A stretch of DNA of 16,269 nt from Streptosporangiaceae bacterium (lineage in GTDB: Bacteria; Actinomycetota; Actinomycetes; Streptosporangiales; Streptosporangiaceae): the NCBI GenBank assembly GCA_030039095.1, contig JASHQP010000572.1, positions 1 through 16,269 on the forward strand. Direction: 5' to 3'. The notes beneath the pieces are model-generated. The model worked only from the letters and a program-made list of their open reading frames with translations, was not told the origin of the DNA and did no database searches. This document shows, piece after piece, positions 5,798 to 12,836 of the stretch (its first letter is position 1; every line of letters starts with the position of its first letter). A program made the translations under genes and the position numbers.

Positions 5798-7355
5798 CCG
5801 GAGCGCGTCTGCGGCAAGGGGTGACCAGGGCGGCGGCCTGAGCAGCCCGGATGCGCGCGTCCCGGCGCTTGCGCCCAGCCAGCAGCGACACGACCAGGAC
5901 CAGGGGAAGGCCCACGGCACTGGAGGACGGGGTCCTCGTCCGGCCCGGCCGGGAGCGCTGGCGCTGGCGGGGGACCATGGTGGCCGCGGCGTCGGCGTCG
6001 CGGATGGTGAGGGCGACCGCGACGCCGAGCAGGGCCGCCGCGGCCGCGGCGAGGAAAGCCCCGTGGTAGGCGGCCATGTTCACGTTTTCCCGGCCCGCCG
6101 AGCCGGAGGCGAGCACGGTGGTGAGCAGGGCCACGCCGACCGCGCCACCGAGTTGCTTGCCGGCGTTGAAGATCGATGAGGCCCGCCCGGTCTGAGCCCT
6201 GGTGATGGTGGCCATCGAGAACGCCTGGGCCGGGATGAACACGCACGCGATCCCGAGCCCGAGGCCGAGCATGATGAGGCGCACCAGCCACAGGCTGGTG
6301 CCGCTCCCGGCGTGCGCCATCAGCACCATCGTCACGGTCACGGCGAGCAGTCCGGCGGCGACGATCCGCCGGGGGCCGAACCGCCAGTAGAGCACGCGGG
6401 TCACGAGCTGCCCGCCCGCCATGACCCCGAGCGCGGAGGGGAACGTGGTCAGCCCGGACTGGATGGCGGAAAGACCGAGCGCGTCCTGGAAGAACAGCGC
6501 AGCGAGGAACAGCGCGCCGAGGTAGGCGACCGAGCCCAGGCCGTACAGGCTGGTCGCGGCCCGGAACAGGCGGTTGCGGAACAGCCGCAGGTCGACCAGC
6601 GGGCTGGCCACCCGCAGCTCGACGGCGACCATCGCCAGCAGCGCCAGGACACCGAGCCCGGCCGTGACGAGCACCGGCGCGCTGTTCCAGCCGCGGACCG
6701 GACCCTGTGAGATCCCGAACGTGGCAGCGCCCAGGCCCACGCCGGAGAGCATCAGGCCGGCCACGTCGAGCCGGCCGGGGTGCGGCGGGGTGTGATCGGC
6801 GAGCGAGACGGCGCCGAACACGAACATCGCCACGCCGACCGGCACGTTGACGAAGAACACCAGCCGCCACGACAGGTACGTGGTGAACAGCCCGCCAAGA
6901 ACCGGCCCCAGCGCGGGCGCCAGCGCGGTGAACACGGCGAGGACGCTCGACACCCGCACCCGCTCGGCCGGCTCGTACACCCGGAACAGCATGGCAAGGC
7001 CCACCGGGGTCATGACCGCGCCGCCGACGCCCTGCAGGATGCGGAAGGCGACCAGTTCGCCCAGGCCGGCGGACAGACCGCACAGCGCCGACGCGACCGT
7101 GAAGATGCCGATCGCGCCGAGCAGCGCGCGCCGCCCGCCGATCCGGTCACCCAGCCAGCCCGAGGCGGGGATGAAGACCACCAGGCTTACCAGGTAGGCG
7201 ATCGAGACCAGGCCCACGCTGTCGGGCCGGGCGTGCAGTGCCCGCCCCATGGCCGGCAGGGCGACGTTGACGATGGTCGTGTCCATGATCGCCATGAACA
7301 TGGCGGCGACGTACACCACGGCCACGGCCAGCTTCTGGTTCTGACGGCCACTCAC
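5724..7355 (-). CDS. DHA2-family MFS drug:H+ antiporter (EmrB/QacA type)
   Basis: A 14-helix multidrug exporter in the cytoplasmic membrane, driven by the proton gradient. Helix 1 contains the DHA2 motif MDTTIVNVALPAMG at about residues 25-38. Motif A is GWLGDRIGGRRALLG between helices 2 and 3, the motif C region is ALAPALGPVLGGLF, and FVNVPVG follows helix 6. The GTG at 7355 is preferred to TTG at 7361; neither has a Shine-Dalgarno, and a weak -10-like TAGCCT at 7368-7363 would give a leaderless transcript. The core ends near TIRDADAAATMVP (about residue 470). A basic tail, a hydrophobic patch (GLPLVLVVSLLAG) and then a segment with poor third-position GC follow to 5724, so the last 30 or so codons (below about 5815) look like read-through past a lost stop. 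It is divergent from a MarR gene, the usual arrangement for a repressed efflux pump. Confidence 0.93.
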   Translation of the reverse strand: MSGRQNQKLAVAVVYVAAMFMAIMDTTIVNVALPAMGRALHARPDSVGLVSIAYLVSLVVFIPASGWLGDRIGGRRALLGAIGIFTVASALCGLSAGLGELVAFRILQGVGGAVMTPVGLAMLFRVYEPAERVRVSSVLAVFTALAPALGPVLGGLFTTYLSWRLVFFVNVPVGVAMFVFGAVSLADHTPPHPGRLDVAGLMLSGVGLGAATFGISQGPVRGWNSAPVLVTAGLGVLALLAMVAVELRVASPLVDLRLFRNRLFRAATSLYGLGSVAYLGALFLAALFFQDALGLSAIQSGLTTFPSALGVMAGGQLVTRVLYWRFGPRRIVAAGLLAVTVTMVLMAHAGSGTSLWLVRLIMLGLGLGIACVFIPAQAFSMATITRAQTGRASSIFNAGKQLGGAVGVALLTTVLASGSAGRENVNMAAYHGAFLAAAAAALLGVAVALTIRDADAAATMVPRQRQRSRPGRTRTPSSSAVGLPLVLVVSLLAGRKRRDARIRAAQAAALVTPCRRRAPVSRPDPAGPGFCRARRGSAASTRG

Positions 7356-7371
7356 GATCAAAAGGCTAACA

Positions 7372-7416
7372 CTATCATTGACAGTGTCAATCTTTTATTG
7401 TGTCAATCAGTGATAG
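7372..7416. promoter_or_regulatory. Divergent promoter/operator region with MarR-type dyads
   Basis: The 78-bp divergent gap is much AT-richer than its surroundings. It holds a perfect dyad, ATTGACAGTGTCAAT (7377-7391), and a second, ATTG-TGT-CAAT (7397-7407), enclosed by CTATCA (7372-7377) and TGATAG (7411-7416). Size and position fit two MarR dimer sites controlling both genes. The second dyad contains TTGTGT (7398-7403), 17 bp from TACCAT (7421-7426), a possible promoter for the marR gene starting transcription close to its GTG. Confidence 0.75.
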
Positions 7417-7433
7417 GCACTACCATGTAGGCT

Positions 7434-7904
7434 GTGAGCTCGATCTCTGCTGAGCGCCCGGCGGCGGGTGATGGCCTGGCCGAGGATGCGGCCGCCGAGG
7501 TGTGGCGCCGGATCCGCTCGATCAGCCACAACCCGAAGGCAATGACGGCCTTCCACCAGATCACGAGGGAGACCGGGCTGCCGCTCGCGCCCTTGCGGGC
7601 GCTGCTGGTCCTTCCGCCGGACGCTGCCGTTTCCATGCGCGAGCTCGCCAGGCGCCTGGGCTGCGACAACTCCTACGTGACCGCGCTGGTCGACACGCTC
7701 GAATCCCGGGGCCTGGTCGTCCGTCAGCCGCATCCGACAGACCGCCGGGTCAAGGTCATCGTGCTCACCGCCGGGGGACGGGAGCTGGCGAGGCGGGCGC
7801 AGCTGGCGGACACCACGCCGCCGGTTGCCTTCTCCAGTCTGAGCGAGGACGAGATCGCCGCCCTTCGGGACCTCTTGCGGAAGCTCGACCCGGCTGGCGC
7901 CTGA
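7434..7904 (+). CDS. MarR-family transcriptional repressor
   Basis: A 156-aa winged-helix regulator that probably represses the divergent DHA2 exporter and itself until a toxic ligand binds. Helical dimerisation segments flank the DNA-binding domain. The recognition region is MRELARRLGCDNSYVTALVDTLESRGLV (about residues 67-94), followed by the wing PHPTDRRVKVIVLTAGG (about 97-113) with the conserved D-R-R family residues. The GTG at 7434 has no Shine-Dalgarno in front of it and lies close behind the candidate operator and promoter, so a leaderless mRNA is plausible. Only the broken sigma gene follows on the same strand. The ligand cannot be inferred. Confidence 0.94.
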   Translation: MSSISAERPAAGDGLAEDAAAEVWRRIRSISHNPKAMTAFHQITRETGLPLAPLRALLVLPPDAAVSMRELARRLGCDNSYVTALVDTLESRGLVVRQPHPTDRRVKVIVLTAGGRELARRAQLADTTPPVAFSSLSEDEIAALRDLLRKLDPAGA

Positions 7905-7941
7905 CCATCCGCGTGGCGTGTTAGCGCTGTGAGATTCGCTG

Positions 7942-8436
7942 CCCGGGGCCCGCAGCTCACTGCGCACCTGGCTGTACCGGATCGCGACCAACGCATGCCT
8001 GACCGCCCTGGAGGTCCGCGGCCGCCGGCCCCTTCCATCGGGGCTGGTGGCCGCGTCGGACCCGCTCGGGCCGCTGGTCCGGGGGGAGAACGCCACCTGG
8101 CTCCAGCCCTTGCCGGACGCTGCTGGACGCGGGCGACCCGGCCGGCGCCGTGATCGACCGCAGCAGCCTGCGCCTGGCGTTCGCCGCCGCCCTGCAGCAC
8201 CTGTCGGCGCGCCAGCGTGGACGGACTGGCGCCTGAAGCCGGTCGCGGCCAACGGCCAGCCCGGGTTCGCCGCCTACCGGCGCGCGGGTGACGGATACGA
8301 GCTGCACACAGTGCAGATCTTCACCGTCGCCGCCGCGGGCATCAGCCGGAACTCGGTGTTCCAGGATCCGGAGGTCTTCGCGTCTTTCGGCCTGGCGGCC
8401 CGGCTCGGCGCCCACGGGGAAATCACATCGGTGTAA
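7942..8436 (+). pseudogene. Remnant of an ECF sigma factor with C-terminal SnoaL-like domain (SigG/TIGR02960-like)
   Basis: Three pieces of one sigma factor remain, in two reading frames. From 7951 the frame reads [20 protein letters not shown], the end of region 2, and continues through [11 protein letters not shown] to about 8118. A small indel then moves the coding signal to another frame, [20 protein letters not shown], which runs to LSARQR near 8213 (start of region 4). At about 8213-8222 the sequence jumps to [18 protein letters not shown], the C-terminal SnoaL-like domain, which ends [20 protein letters not shown] before TAA at 8434-8436. The N-terminus, the rest of region 4 and most of the linker are missing, so no functional sigma factor can be made. 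The family is recognised from the A-T-N-A-C-L and A-N-G-Q-P-x-F-A-A-Y stretches. Confidence 0.85.
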
Positions 8437-8465
8437 GCCTGCCTACCCAGCTCAGCCGTTAGCCG

Positions 8466-8499
8466 ATAATGCACATTATGTAAAGTTTTAAACCGGTTT
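8466..8499. promoter_or_regulatory. AT-rich gap with two short inverted repeats
   Basis: Between the sigma remnant and the 3' end of the lysR gene there is ATAATG-CA-CATTAT (8466-8479) and a perfect 10-bp palindrome, AAACCGGTTT (8490-8499). The gap separates convergent 3' ends, so a regulatory role is not obvious. The stems are too short and lack a U-tract for a confident terminator. Confidence 0.4.
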
Positions 8500-8511
8500 G
8501 GCTGCCCAAGA

Positions 8512-9423
8512 TCACGGGCCAGATTCAGCAAGACAGGACACGGGTTCGGCTGGTGCCTGCGCGGCTGCCGCGACCGTGCAGGCGGCGCGAACGAAGGCGG
8601 CGGCGGCCGGTGAGCGCGCGTCCTGGGGCCAGGCCAGGGCCAGCGTGGCGTCCGGGAGGTCGCTGACTGGCCGGTAGGCGATCCCGGATCGCGGGTAGCG
8701 CCGCGCAACCGAGGCAGGCGCGAAGAACACGACGCTGCCTGTCTCGACGAGACTGAAGATCTCTGCCAGGTTCGAGGCCGGCGGCGGCGCGCCGGCCCGG
8801 CGGCGTCCGGCAGGAGGGCCGTCGCTCGCCAAGGACCCGCCGGGAAGCCTGCGGCCGGCCAGGTCAGCCAGGCACAGCTGCGTCCGGTCGGCCAGCGGGT
8901 CGCCGGCGGTCAGGGCGGCCAGGAGTGGCTCGGTCAGCAGCGGCTCGCTGTCCAGGCCATGATCATCGAAAGGGCACAGCAGGAGTGCCACGTCAGCACG
9001 GCCTTCGCGCAGTGCCTGCGGCTGCTCGCCCATTCGCCCGAGTACCAGCTCCGGCGGCACGGCCGCGTTGCCGGCACAGTAAGCATCGAGGATCTGCGGC
9101 AGCAGGCCGCCGTCGACGTCGGCCTTGAGTGCGACCCGCAGCCGCGGCGACGGCCTGCCCGCCTGGCGGGCCCTGCGGGCGGCGGCGGTGACCGCCTCCA
9201 GCGCCGTGCGGGCGTCGCGGAGCAGAACCTCCCCGGCCGCGGTGAGCCTTACCTGCCGGGTGGTCCGCTCGAGCAGGGCCACGCCGAGCTGCCGTTCAAG
9301 GTTCCGGATCGCGCGGGAGAGCGGGGGCTGCGCCATGCCCAGCCGGGTGGCGGCGCGCCCGAAGTGCAGTTCCTCGGCGACCGCGACGAAGTACCGAAGC
9401 TGCCGCACCTCCAGGTCATTCAT
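8512..9423 (-). CDS. LysR-family transcriptional regulator
   Basis: A 303-aa LysR-type regulator. The N-terminal winged HTH is at residues 4-63: VRQLRYFVAVAEELHFGRAA, LGMAQPPLSRAIRNLERQLG, LLERTTRQVRLTAAG. A linker helix follows, then a two-lobe periplasmic-binding-like effector domain (about 90-290: PRLRVALKADVDGGLLPQIL, FSLVETGSVVFFAPASV). The ATG at 9423 gives MNDLEVRQLRYF, the usual family start; GAGG lies only a few bases upstream, so the RBS spacing is short. It is divergent from the NmrA-like gene across a 131-bp gap, the classical layout for a LysR regulator and its target. The effector is unknown. The region around residues 205-225 is unusually rich in Arg, Gly and Pro. Confidence 0.95.
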   Translation of the reverse strand: MNDLEVRQLRYFVAVAEELHFGRAATRLGMAQPPLSRAIRNLERQLGVALLERTTRQVRLTAAGEVLLRDARTALEAVTAAARRARQAGRPSPRLRVALKADVDGGLLPQILDAYCAGNAAVPPELVLGRMGEQPQALREGRADVALLLCPFDDHGLDSEPLLTEPLLAALTAGDPLADRTQLCLADLAGRRLPGGSLASDGPPAGRRRAGAPPPASNLAEIFSLVETGSVVFFAPASVARRYPRSGIAYRPVSDLPDATLALAWPQDARSPAAAAFVRAACTVAAAAQAPAEPVSCLAESGP

Positions 9424-9443
9424 ACCTCGAGGGTACCAATGGC

Positions 9444-9456
9444 GACCGGATCGGTC
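9444..9456. promoter_or_regulatory. Candidate LysR-box dyad in the divergent gap
   Basis: GACCG-GAT-CGGTC, arms of 5 bp, lies 21 bp upstream of the lysR start and about 100 bp before the reductase ATG. LysR sites are usually a T-N11-A dyad; this one is GC-rich and does not fit exactly, so the assignment is weak. Confidence 0.35.
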
Positions 9457-9554
9457 CTTCACCTGCGCTGCCGCGCCCGGTTAGCTGGGCACCATCCGGC
9501 AGCGGCCCGCGAGGCCCGCGACGTCCCCGGCCGGCCGGCTCTCGGGAGGTTCTC

Positions 9555-10448
9555 ATGATCGTCGTCACCACGCCGACCGGGCAGATCGGCCGGCAGGTCC
9601 TCGACCGCATCCTGGACAACGGCGAGGCGGTCCGCGTGATCGCCCGCGATCCCTCCCGGCTGCCCGGGCGCGTGACCGCCCGCGCTGAGGTGGTGCCAGG
9701 CTCTCACGCTGACACCGACGTGATCACGAAGGCGCTCGACGGCGCCGACCGCCTGTTCTGGCTGGTGCCCCCGCCCCCGTTCAGCCACTCCGGCAGCGCC
9801 GAAACCTACTACCGGGACTTCACCCGCCCTGCCAGCCAGGCCGCCGCGAGCCAGGGAGTCCGGGTTGTAGGCGTCACGACCCTCGGCCACGGGTATCGGG
9901 GCTCGGCCGGGCTGCTGTCGGCTGCACTGGCCATGGACAAGCTGATCGAGGACGCCGGCGCGGCCTACCGGGCGCTGGCCCTGCCGTTCTTCATGGAAAA
10001 CCTGCTCCGCCAGGCCCGGGCGATCAAGGAGCAGGGGACGTTCTCCATGGCGAACGCCGCGGGCCGGCCACTGCTGGCCGTCGCCACCCGCGACGCCGCC
10101 GCCGCAGCGGCAGCGCTTCTCCTCGGCCCGTCCTGGAGCGGCCAGGCCAGCGTCCCCGTAGTCAGCCCGGACAGCCTGACCCCCGAGGACATGGCCGGGG
10201 TCATCTCCGACACCCTGGGCTGCACGATCCGCTACCGCCAGATCCCGGTCGCGGACCTCCGGACAACGATGCAGCAACGCGGCGCCAGCCAGGCAATAGC
10301 GCAGGACATGGCGGACATGGTCGAGGCGCAGAACAACGGAATCTACGGCGCCGAACCCCGCGACCCGAACTCCGCAGCCGCCACCACCTTCCGCCAGTGG
10401 TGCCACGACACCCTCGAGCCGGCCGTCGGTGCCGCCAGGCCAGATTGA
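9555..10448 (+). CDS. NmrA-like NAD(P)-binding atypical SDR (quinone/flavin reductase-like)
   Basis: A 297-aa cytosolic Rossmann protein of the NmrA/QOR2-like group. The nucleotide-binding motif is TPTGQIGRQVLDRI (residues 6-19), followed by EAVRVIARDPSRLP. WLVPPPP and VVGVTTLG follow the usual strand pattern. FFMENLLRQARAIKEQGTF and the VPVVSPDSLTPEDMA segment match members that read redox state or reduce quinones. The classical SDR Ser-Tyr-Lys triad is not apparent, as expected for this group. The ATG at 9555 is set by GGGAGG at 9544-9549. It is transcribed away from the LysR gene, so it is probably the regulated target. The substrate is not known. Confidence 0.92.
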   Translation: MIVVTTPTGQIGRQVLDRILDNGEAVRVIARDPSRLPGRVTARAEVVPGSHADTDVITKALDGADRLFWLVPPPPFSHSGSAETYYRDFTRPASQAAASQGVRVVGVTTLGHGYRGSAGLLSAALAMDKLIEDAGAAYRALALPFFMENLLRQARAIKEQGTFSMANAAGRPLLAVATRDAAAAAAALLLGPSWSGQASVPVVSPDSLTPEDMAGVISDTLGCTIRYRQIPVADLRTTMQQRGASQAIAQDMADMVEAQNNGIYGAEPRDPNSAAATTFRQWCHDTLEPAVGAARPD

Positions 10449-10482
10449 ACGGCACGGGCCCGGCACGCCGTGTGGCATTCGG

Positions 10483-10488
10483 TATATT
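10483..10488 (+). promoter_or_regulatory. Possible -10 element before the methyltransferase gene
   Basis: TATATT stands out in otherwise GC-rich sequence 46 nt before the start codon and matches TATAAT at five of six positions. No convincing -35 hexamer is found 16-18 bp upstream, so this is tentative. Confidence 0.4.
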
Positions 10489-10533
10489 TGTGACCGCTTG
10501 CGGGTGTGGGCTTCTCATTCGAGGGACACGGTC

Positions 10534-11343
10534 ATGGCCGAAGACGGGCGGGCGCTGCCGGGCATCGACATCAGCAGGCCCAACATGGCGCGCATGTACA
10601 ACTACGCGCTGGGCGGCAAGGACAACTTCGCCTCCGACCGGGAGGCCGTGCAGAACCTGTTCCGGCTGGCCCCGGAGAACGCGTACGTTCCCAGGGCCAA
10701 CCGGCAGTTCCTCGGCGCGGCTGTGCACTTCGCCGCGGAGCAGGGCGTCAGGCAGTTCCTTGACCTCGGCGCCGGCCTGCCCAGCCAGGGCAGCACGCAC
10801 GAAGTGGCCCGGCTGGTCCAGCCCGGCGCCCACGTCGTCTACGTCGACTCCGACCCCGTCGTGCTCACCCATGCCCGGGCGCTGCTGGTCGGGAACGACA
10901 CCGGTCTCGGGGTCATCGGCGAGGACATCCGGGATACCGGGCAGGTCCTCGAGCACCCCCAGACGCGGCGGCTGATCGACTTCTCCCAGCCCGTGGCCGT
11001 CTTGCTCGTGGCCGTCCTGCACGGGATCCCGGATGACGGCGACCCGGCCGGGATCGTCGCCCAGTACGTGCGGCGGCTGGTGCCGGGCAGCTATGTGATC
11101 TTGTCTCATCTCACCCGCGAGGGGCATCCCGCCGACATCGTCGCGAAGAAGGAAGAGGTCTTCGCGAAATCCGCCACGCCGATGAAGTACCGCAGCCGCG
11201 ACGAGATCCTGCGGTTCTTCTCCGGGCTCGACCTCGTCGAGCCCGGGCTGACGACAGTGACGCGCTGGCGGGAACAGCCCCTGGATGCGCAGTTCGATGC
11301 CGCCGGAAGCTGGACCCTGGCCGGCGTGGGCCGCAAGAACTAG
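10534..11343 (+). CDS. DUF574-family S-adenosylmethionine-dependent methyltransferase (PF04672)
   Basis: A 269-aa protein of the actinobacterial SAM methyltransferase family. The N-terminal hallmark is DISRPNMARMYNYALGGKDN, followed by FASDREA. SAM-binding motif I is FLDLGAGLPSQGSTHEVA (about residues 72-89) and the acidic loop is VVYVDSDPVVLTHARALL (about 102-119). Length and the complete motif set match the family. The ATG at 10534 is chosen because GAGGG at 10521-10525 is well spaced and the hallmark follows directly. Substrates of this family are largely unknown; genomes often hold many copies. It is tail-to-tail with the inositol-phosphate synthase gene, with only a few bases between the stop codons. 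Confidence 0.95.
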   Translation: MAEDGRALPGIDISRPNMARMYNYALGGKDNFASDREAVQNLFRLAPENAYVPRANRQFLGAAVHFAAEQGVRQFLDLGAGLPSQGSTHEVARLVQPGAHVVYVDSDPVVLTHARALLVGNDTGLGVIGEDIRDTGQVLEHPQTRRLIDFSQPVAVLLVAVLHGIPDDGDPAGIVAQYVRRLVPGSYVILSHLTREGHPADIVAKKEEVFAKSATPMKYRSRDEILRFFSGLDLVEPGLTTVTRWREQPLDAQFDAAGSWTLAGVGRKN

Positions 11344-11352
11344 CAAGAACTA
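11333..11352. repeat. 10-bp perfect tandem duplication over two convergent stop codons
   Basis: GCAAGAACTA occurs at 11333-11342 and again at 11343-11352. The first copy carries the TA of the methyltransferase TAG stop (11341-11343). The second carries CTA (11350-11352), the minus-strand TAG of the synthase gene. Confidence 0.9.
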
Positions 11353-12645
11353 AGGCTGGGTCTCCTCGCCCATCAGCGCGCGAAGCGTGTTCTCCAGCCC
11401 GGCCCGCTGGACGAACAGGTCGTGCTCGGTACGGGCGCCGGGAGCATGCTGCGGGTTCTTGAAGTAGAACGACAGCCACTCCTGCACGCCGGCCAGGCCC
11501 GCGCGCTGGGCCAGGTCCGTGAAGAGCACCAGGTCGAGGACCAGGGGCGCCGCCAGGATCGAGTCACGGCACAGGAAGTCGACCTTGATCTGCATCGGGT
11601 AGCCGAGCCAGCCGAAGATGTCGATGTTGTCCCAGCCCTCCTTGCTGTCGCCGCGGGGCGGGTAGTAGCTGATCCGCACCTTGTGGTGGACGTCGCCGTA
11701 GAGCTGGGGATACATGCCCGGCTGCAGGATGTCGTCGAGCACGCCGAGCTTGGCCTGCTCCTTCGTGCGGAAGCTGCCGGGGTCGTCCAGCACCTCACCG
11801 TCGCGGTTGCCGAGGATGTTGGTCGAGTACCAGCCGCGAAGCCCCAGCATGCGGGCCTTCAGCATCGGCGCCAGCACCGTCTTGACAAGCGTCTGCCCTG
11901 ACTTGAAATCCTTGCCGGCGATGGGCACGCCGGCCGCATCGGCGAGCTCCGCCATCGCGGGCACGTCGATGGTGCGGCTGGGCGCTCCGTTGATGAAGGG
12001 CACGCCCTCCCGGAGAGCCGCGTACGCGTAGAGCATCGACGGCGGCACGCTCGCGTCGTTCGCGTCGATCGCGGCCTCGAGCGCGTCCAGGTCCTGGTGG
12101 GCCGGGCCTGGCTCGAGAAAGGTCTCGGTGGATGCACAGCAGATCACCACCAGCCGGTCGCAGGAGTGCACCGCCCTGAAATCGCGGATGTCGCTGCGGA
12201 GCGCCTCGGCGAGGTCCCGTTTGCTCCCGCCCGGCTTGACATTGGGGCCGTCGATCCGCCGCACGTAGTTCTGGTCGAAGGCGGCCGGCATGGGCTCGAT
12301 CCCCTTCAGCTCGCCGGCGATCGGCTCGATATGGGTGAGCCGATCGAGCACACCGCACCTCACCGCGGCGTCGTAGGCCGTGTCCGCGAGCGGGTCCCAG
12401 GCGCCGAAGACCAGCTGGTCCAGGCCGGCCAGGGGCACGGCGTCGCGAATGAGCGGCACCGGGTTCTCACCCCGTTCGCCGTGGCGGATGGTGCTCATCC
12501 GAGAGAGCGAGCCGACGGGCTCCGCGAGGCCGTGCCTGATCAGCTCCACGCCGGCGAAAAACGTCGACGCCACCGCGCCGAGCCCCACCGTAAGGACGCC
12601 GAGCGTGCCGGCGGCGGGCTCGATGTGCTGCCTGGATGTATCCAC
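11350..12645 (-). CDS. ino1: myo-Inositol-1-phosphate (1L-myo-inositol-3-phosphate) synthase, long form
   Basis: A 431-aa NAD-dependent enzyme that cyclises glucose 6-phosphate to inositol phosphate, the first step to inositol lipids and, in actinomycetes, mycothiol. The Rossmann segment is LGVLTVGLGAVASTFFAGVE (residues 15-34). Family core segments follow: FINGAPSRTIDVPA, GKDFKSGQTLVKTVLAPM, LRGWYSTNILGNRDGEVL, then YYPPRGDSKEGWDNIDIFGW and MQIKVDFLCRDSILAAPLVLDL, which carry active-site lysines. At 431 aa it is longer than the roughly 360-370-aa Ino1 of mycobacteria and closer in length to the Bacteroides-type enzymes, so it may be a second, non-housekeeping synthase. The GTG at 12645 has GGAG about 6 nt upstream. 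It is monocistronic and has an AT-rich upstream region with phased repeats. Confidence 0.95.
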   Translation of the reverse strand: MDTSRQHIEPAAGTLGVLTVGLGAVASTFFAGVELIRHGLAEPVGSLSRMSTIRHGERGENPVPLIRDAVPLAGLDQLVFGAWDPLADTAYDAAVRCGVLDRLTHIEPIAGELKGIEPMPAAFDQNYVRRIDGPNVKPGGSKRDLAEALRSDIRDFRAVHSCDRLVVICCASTETFLEPGPAHQDLDALEAAIDANDASVPPSMLYAYAALREGVPFINGAPSRTIDVPAMAELADAAGVPIAGKDFKSGQTLVKTVLAPMLKARMLGLRGWYSTNILGNRDGEVLDDPGSFRTKEQAKLGVLDDILQPGMYPQLYGDVHHKVRISYYPPRGDSKEGWDNIDIFGWLGYPMQIKVDFLCRDSILAAPLVLDLVLFTDLAQRAGLAGVQEWLSFYFKNPQHAPGARTEHDLFVQRAGLENTLRALMGEETQP

Positions 12646-12690
12646 GAAATCTCCAGCCTCCCGAAGGATGCCGCGTACACCATGTCAACT

Positions 12691-12726
12691 CGTCATATCG
12701 CCACGATGTATCGGCCCGATATATCG
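12691..12726. promoter_or_regulatory. Three CGATATATCG-like boxes at exact 13-bp spacing upstream of ino1
   Basis: CGTCATATCG (12691-12700), CGATGTATCG (12704-12713) and CGATATATCG (12717-12726) begin exactly 13 bp apart. The third is a perfect palindrome; the second has perfect CGAT/ATCG arms. They lie 46-81 bp upstream of the ino1 start in locally AT-rich DNA, so they may be a cooperative operator. A TTGACA-like hexamer (12688-12683, minus strand) is adjacent but has no good -10 partner. Confidence 0.6.
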
Positions 12727-12836
12727 CAACGTAACTGTTGTCGCGTCATGATGCAAGACATCCCAAACCTCCGGATGCCGGGCGCCCGGGCACGGCCTGC
12801 CACGCCGCCAGCGTTTCCCGACGGCTCCCCCGGCCT

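Noticed and set aside
9459..11346. Two long minus-strand frames (to 10478 and to 11346)
   Set aside because: Antisense to the NmrA-like and DUF574 genes, which have correct motifs and Shine-Dalgarno sequences.
12778..12789. Perfect 12-bp palindrome CCGGGCGCCCGG as a terminator
   Set aside because: No loop or U-tract, and it is not placed at the end of an active gene; GC palindromes of this size are common here.
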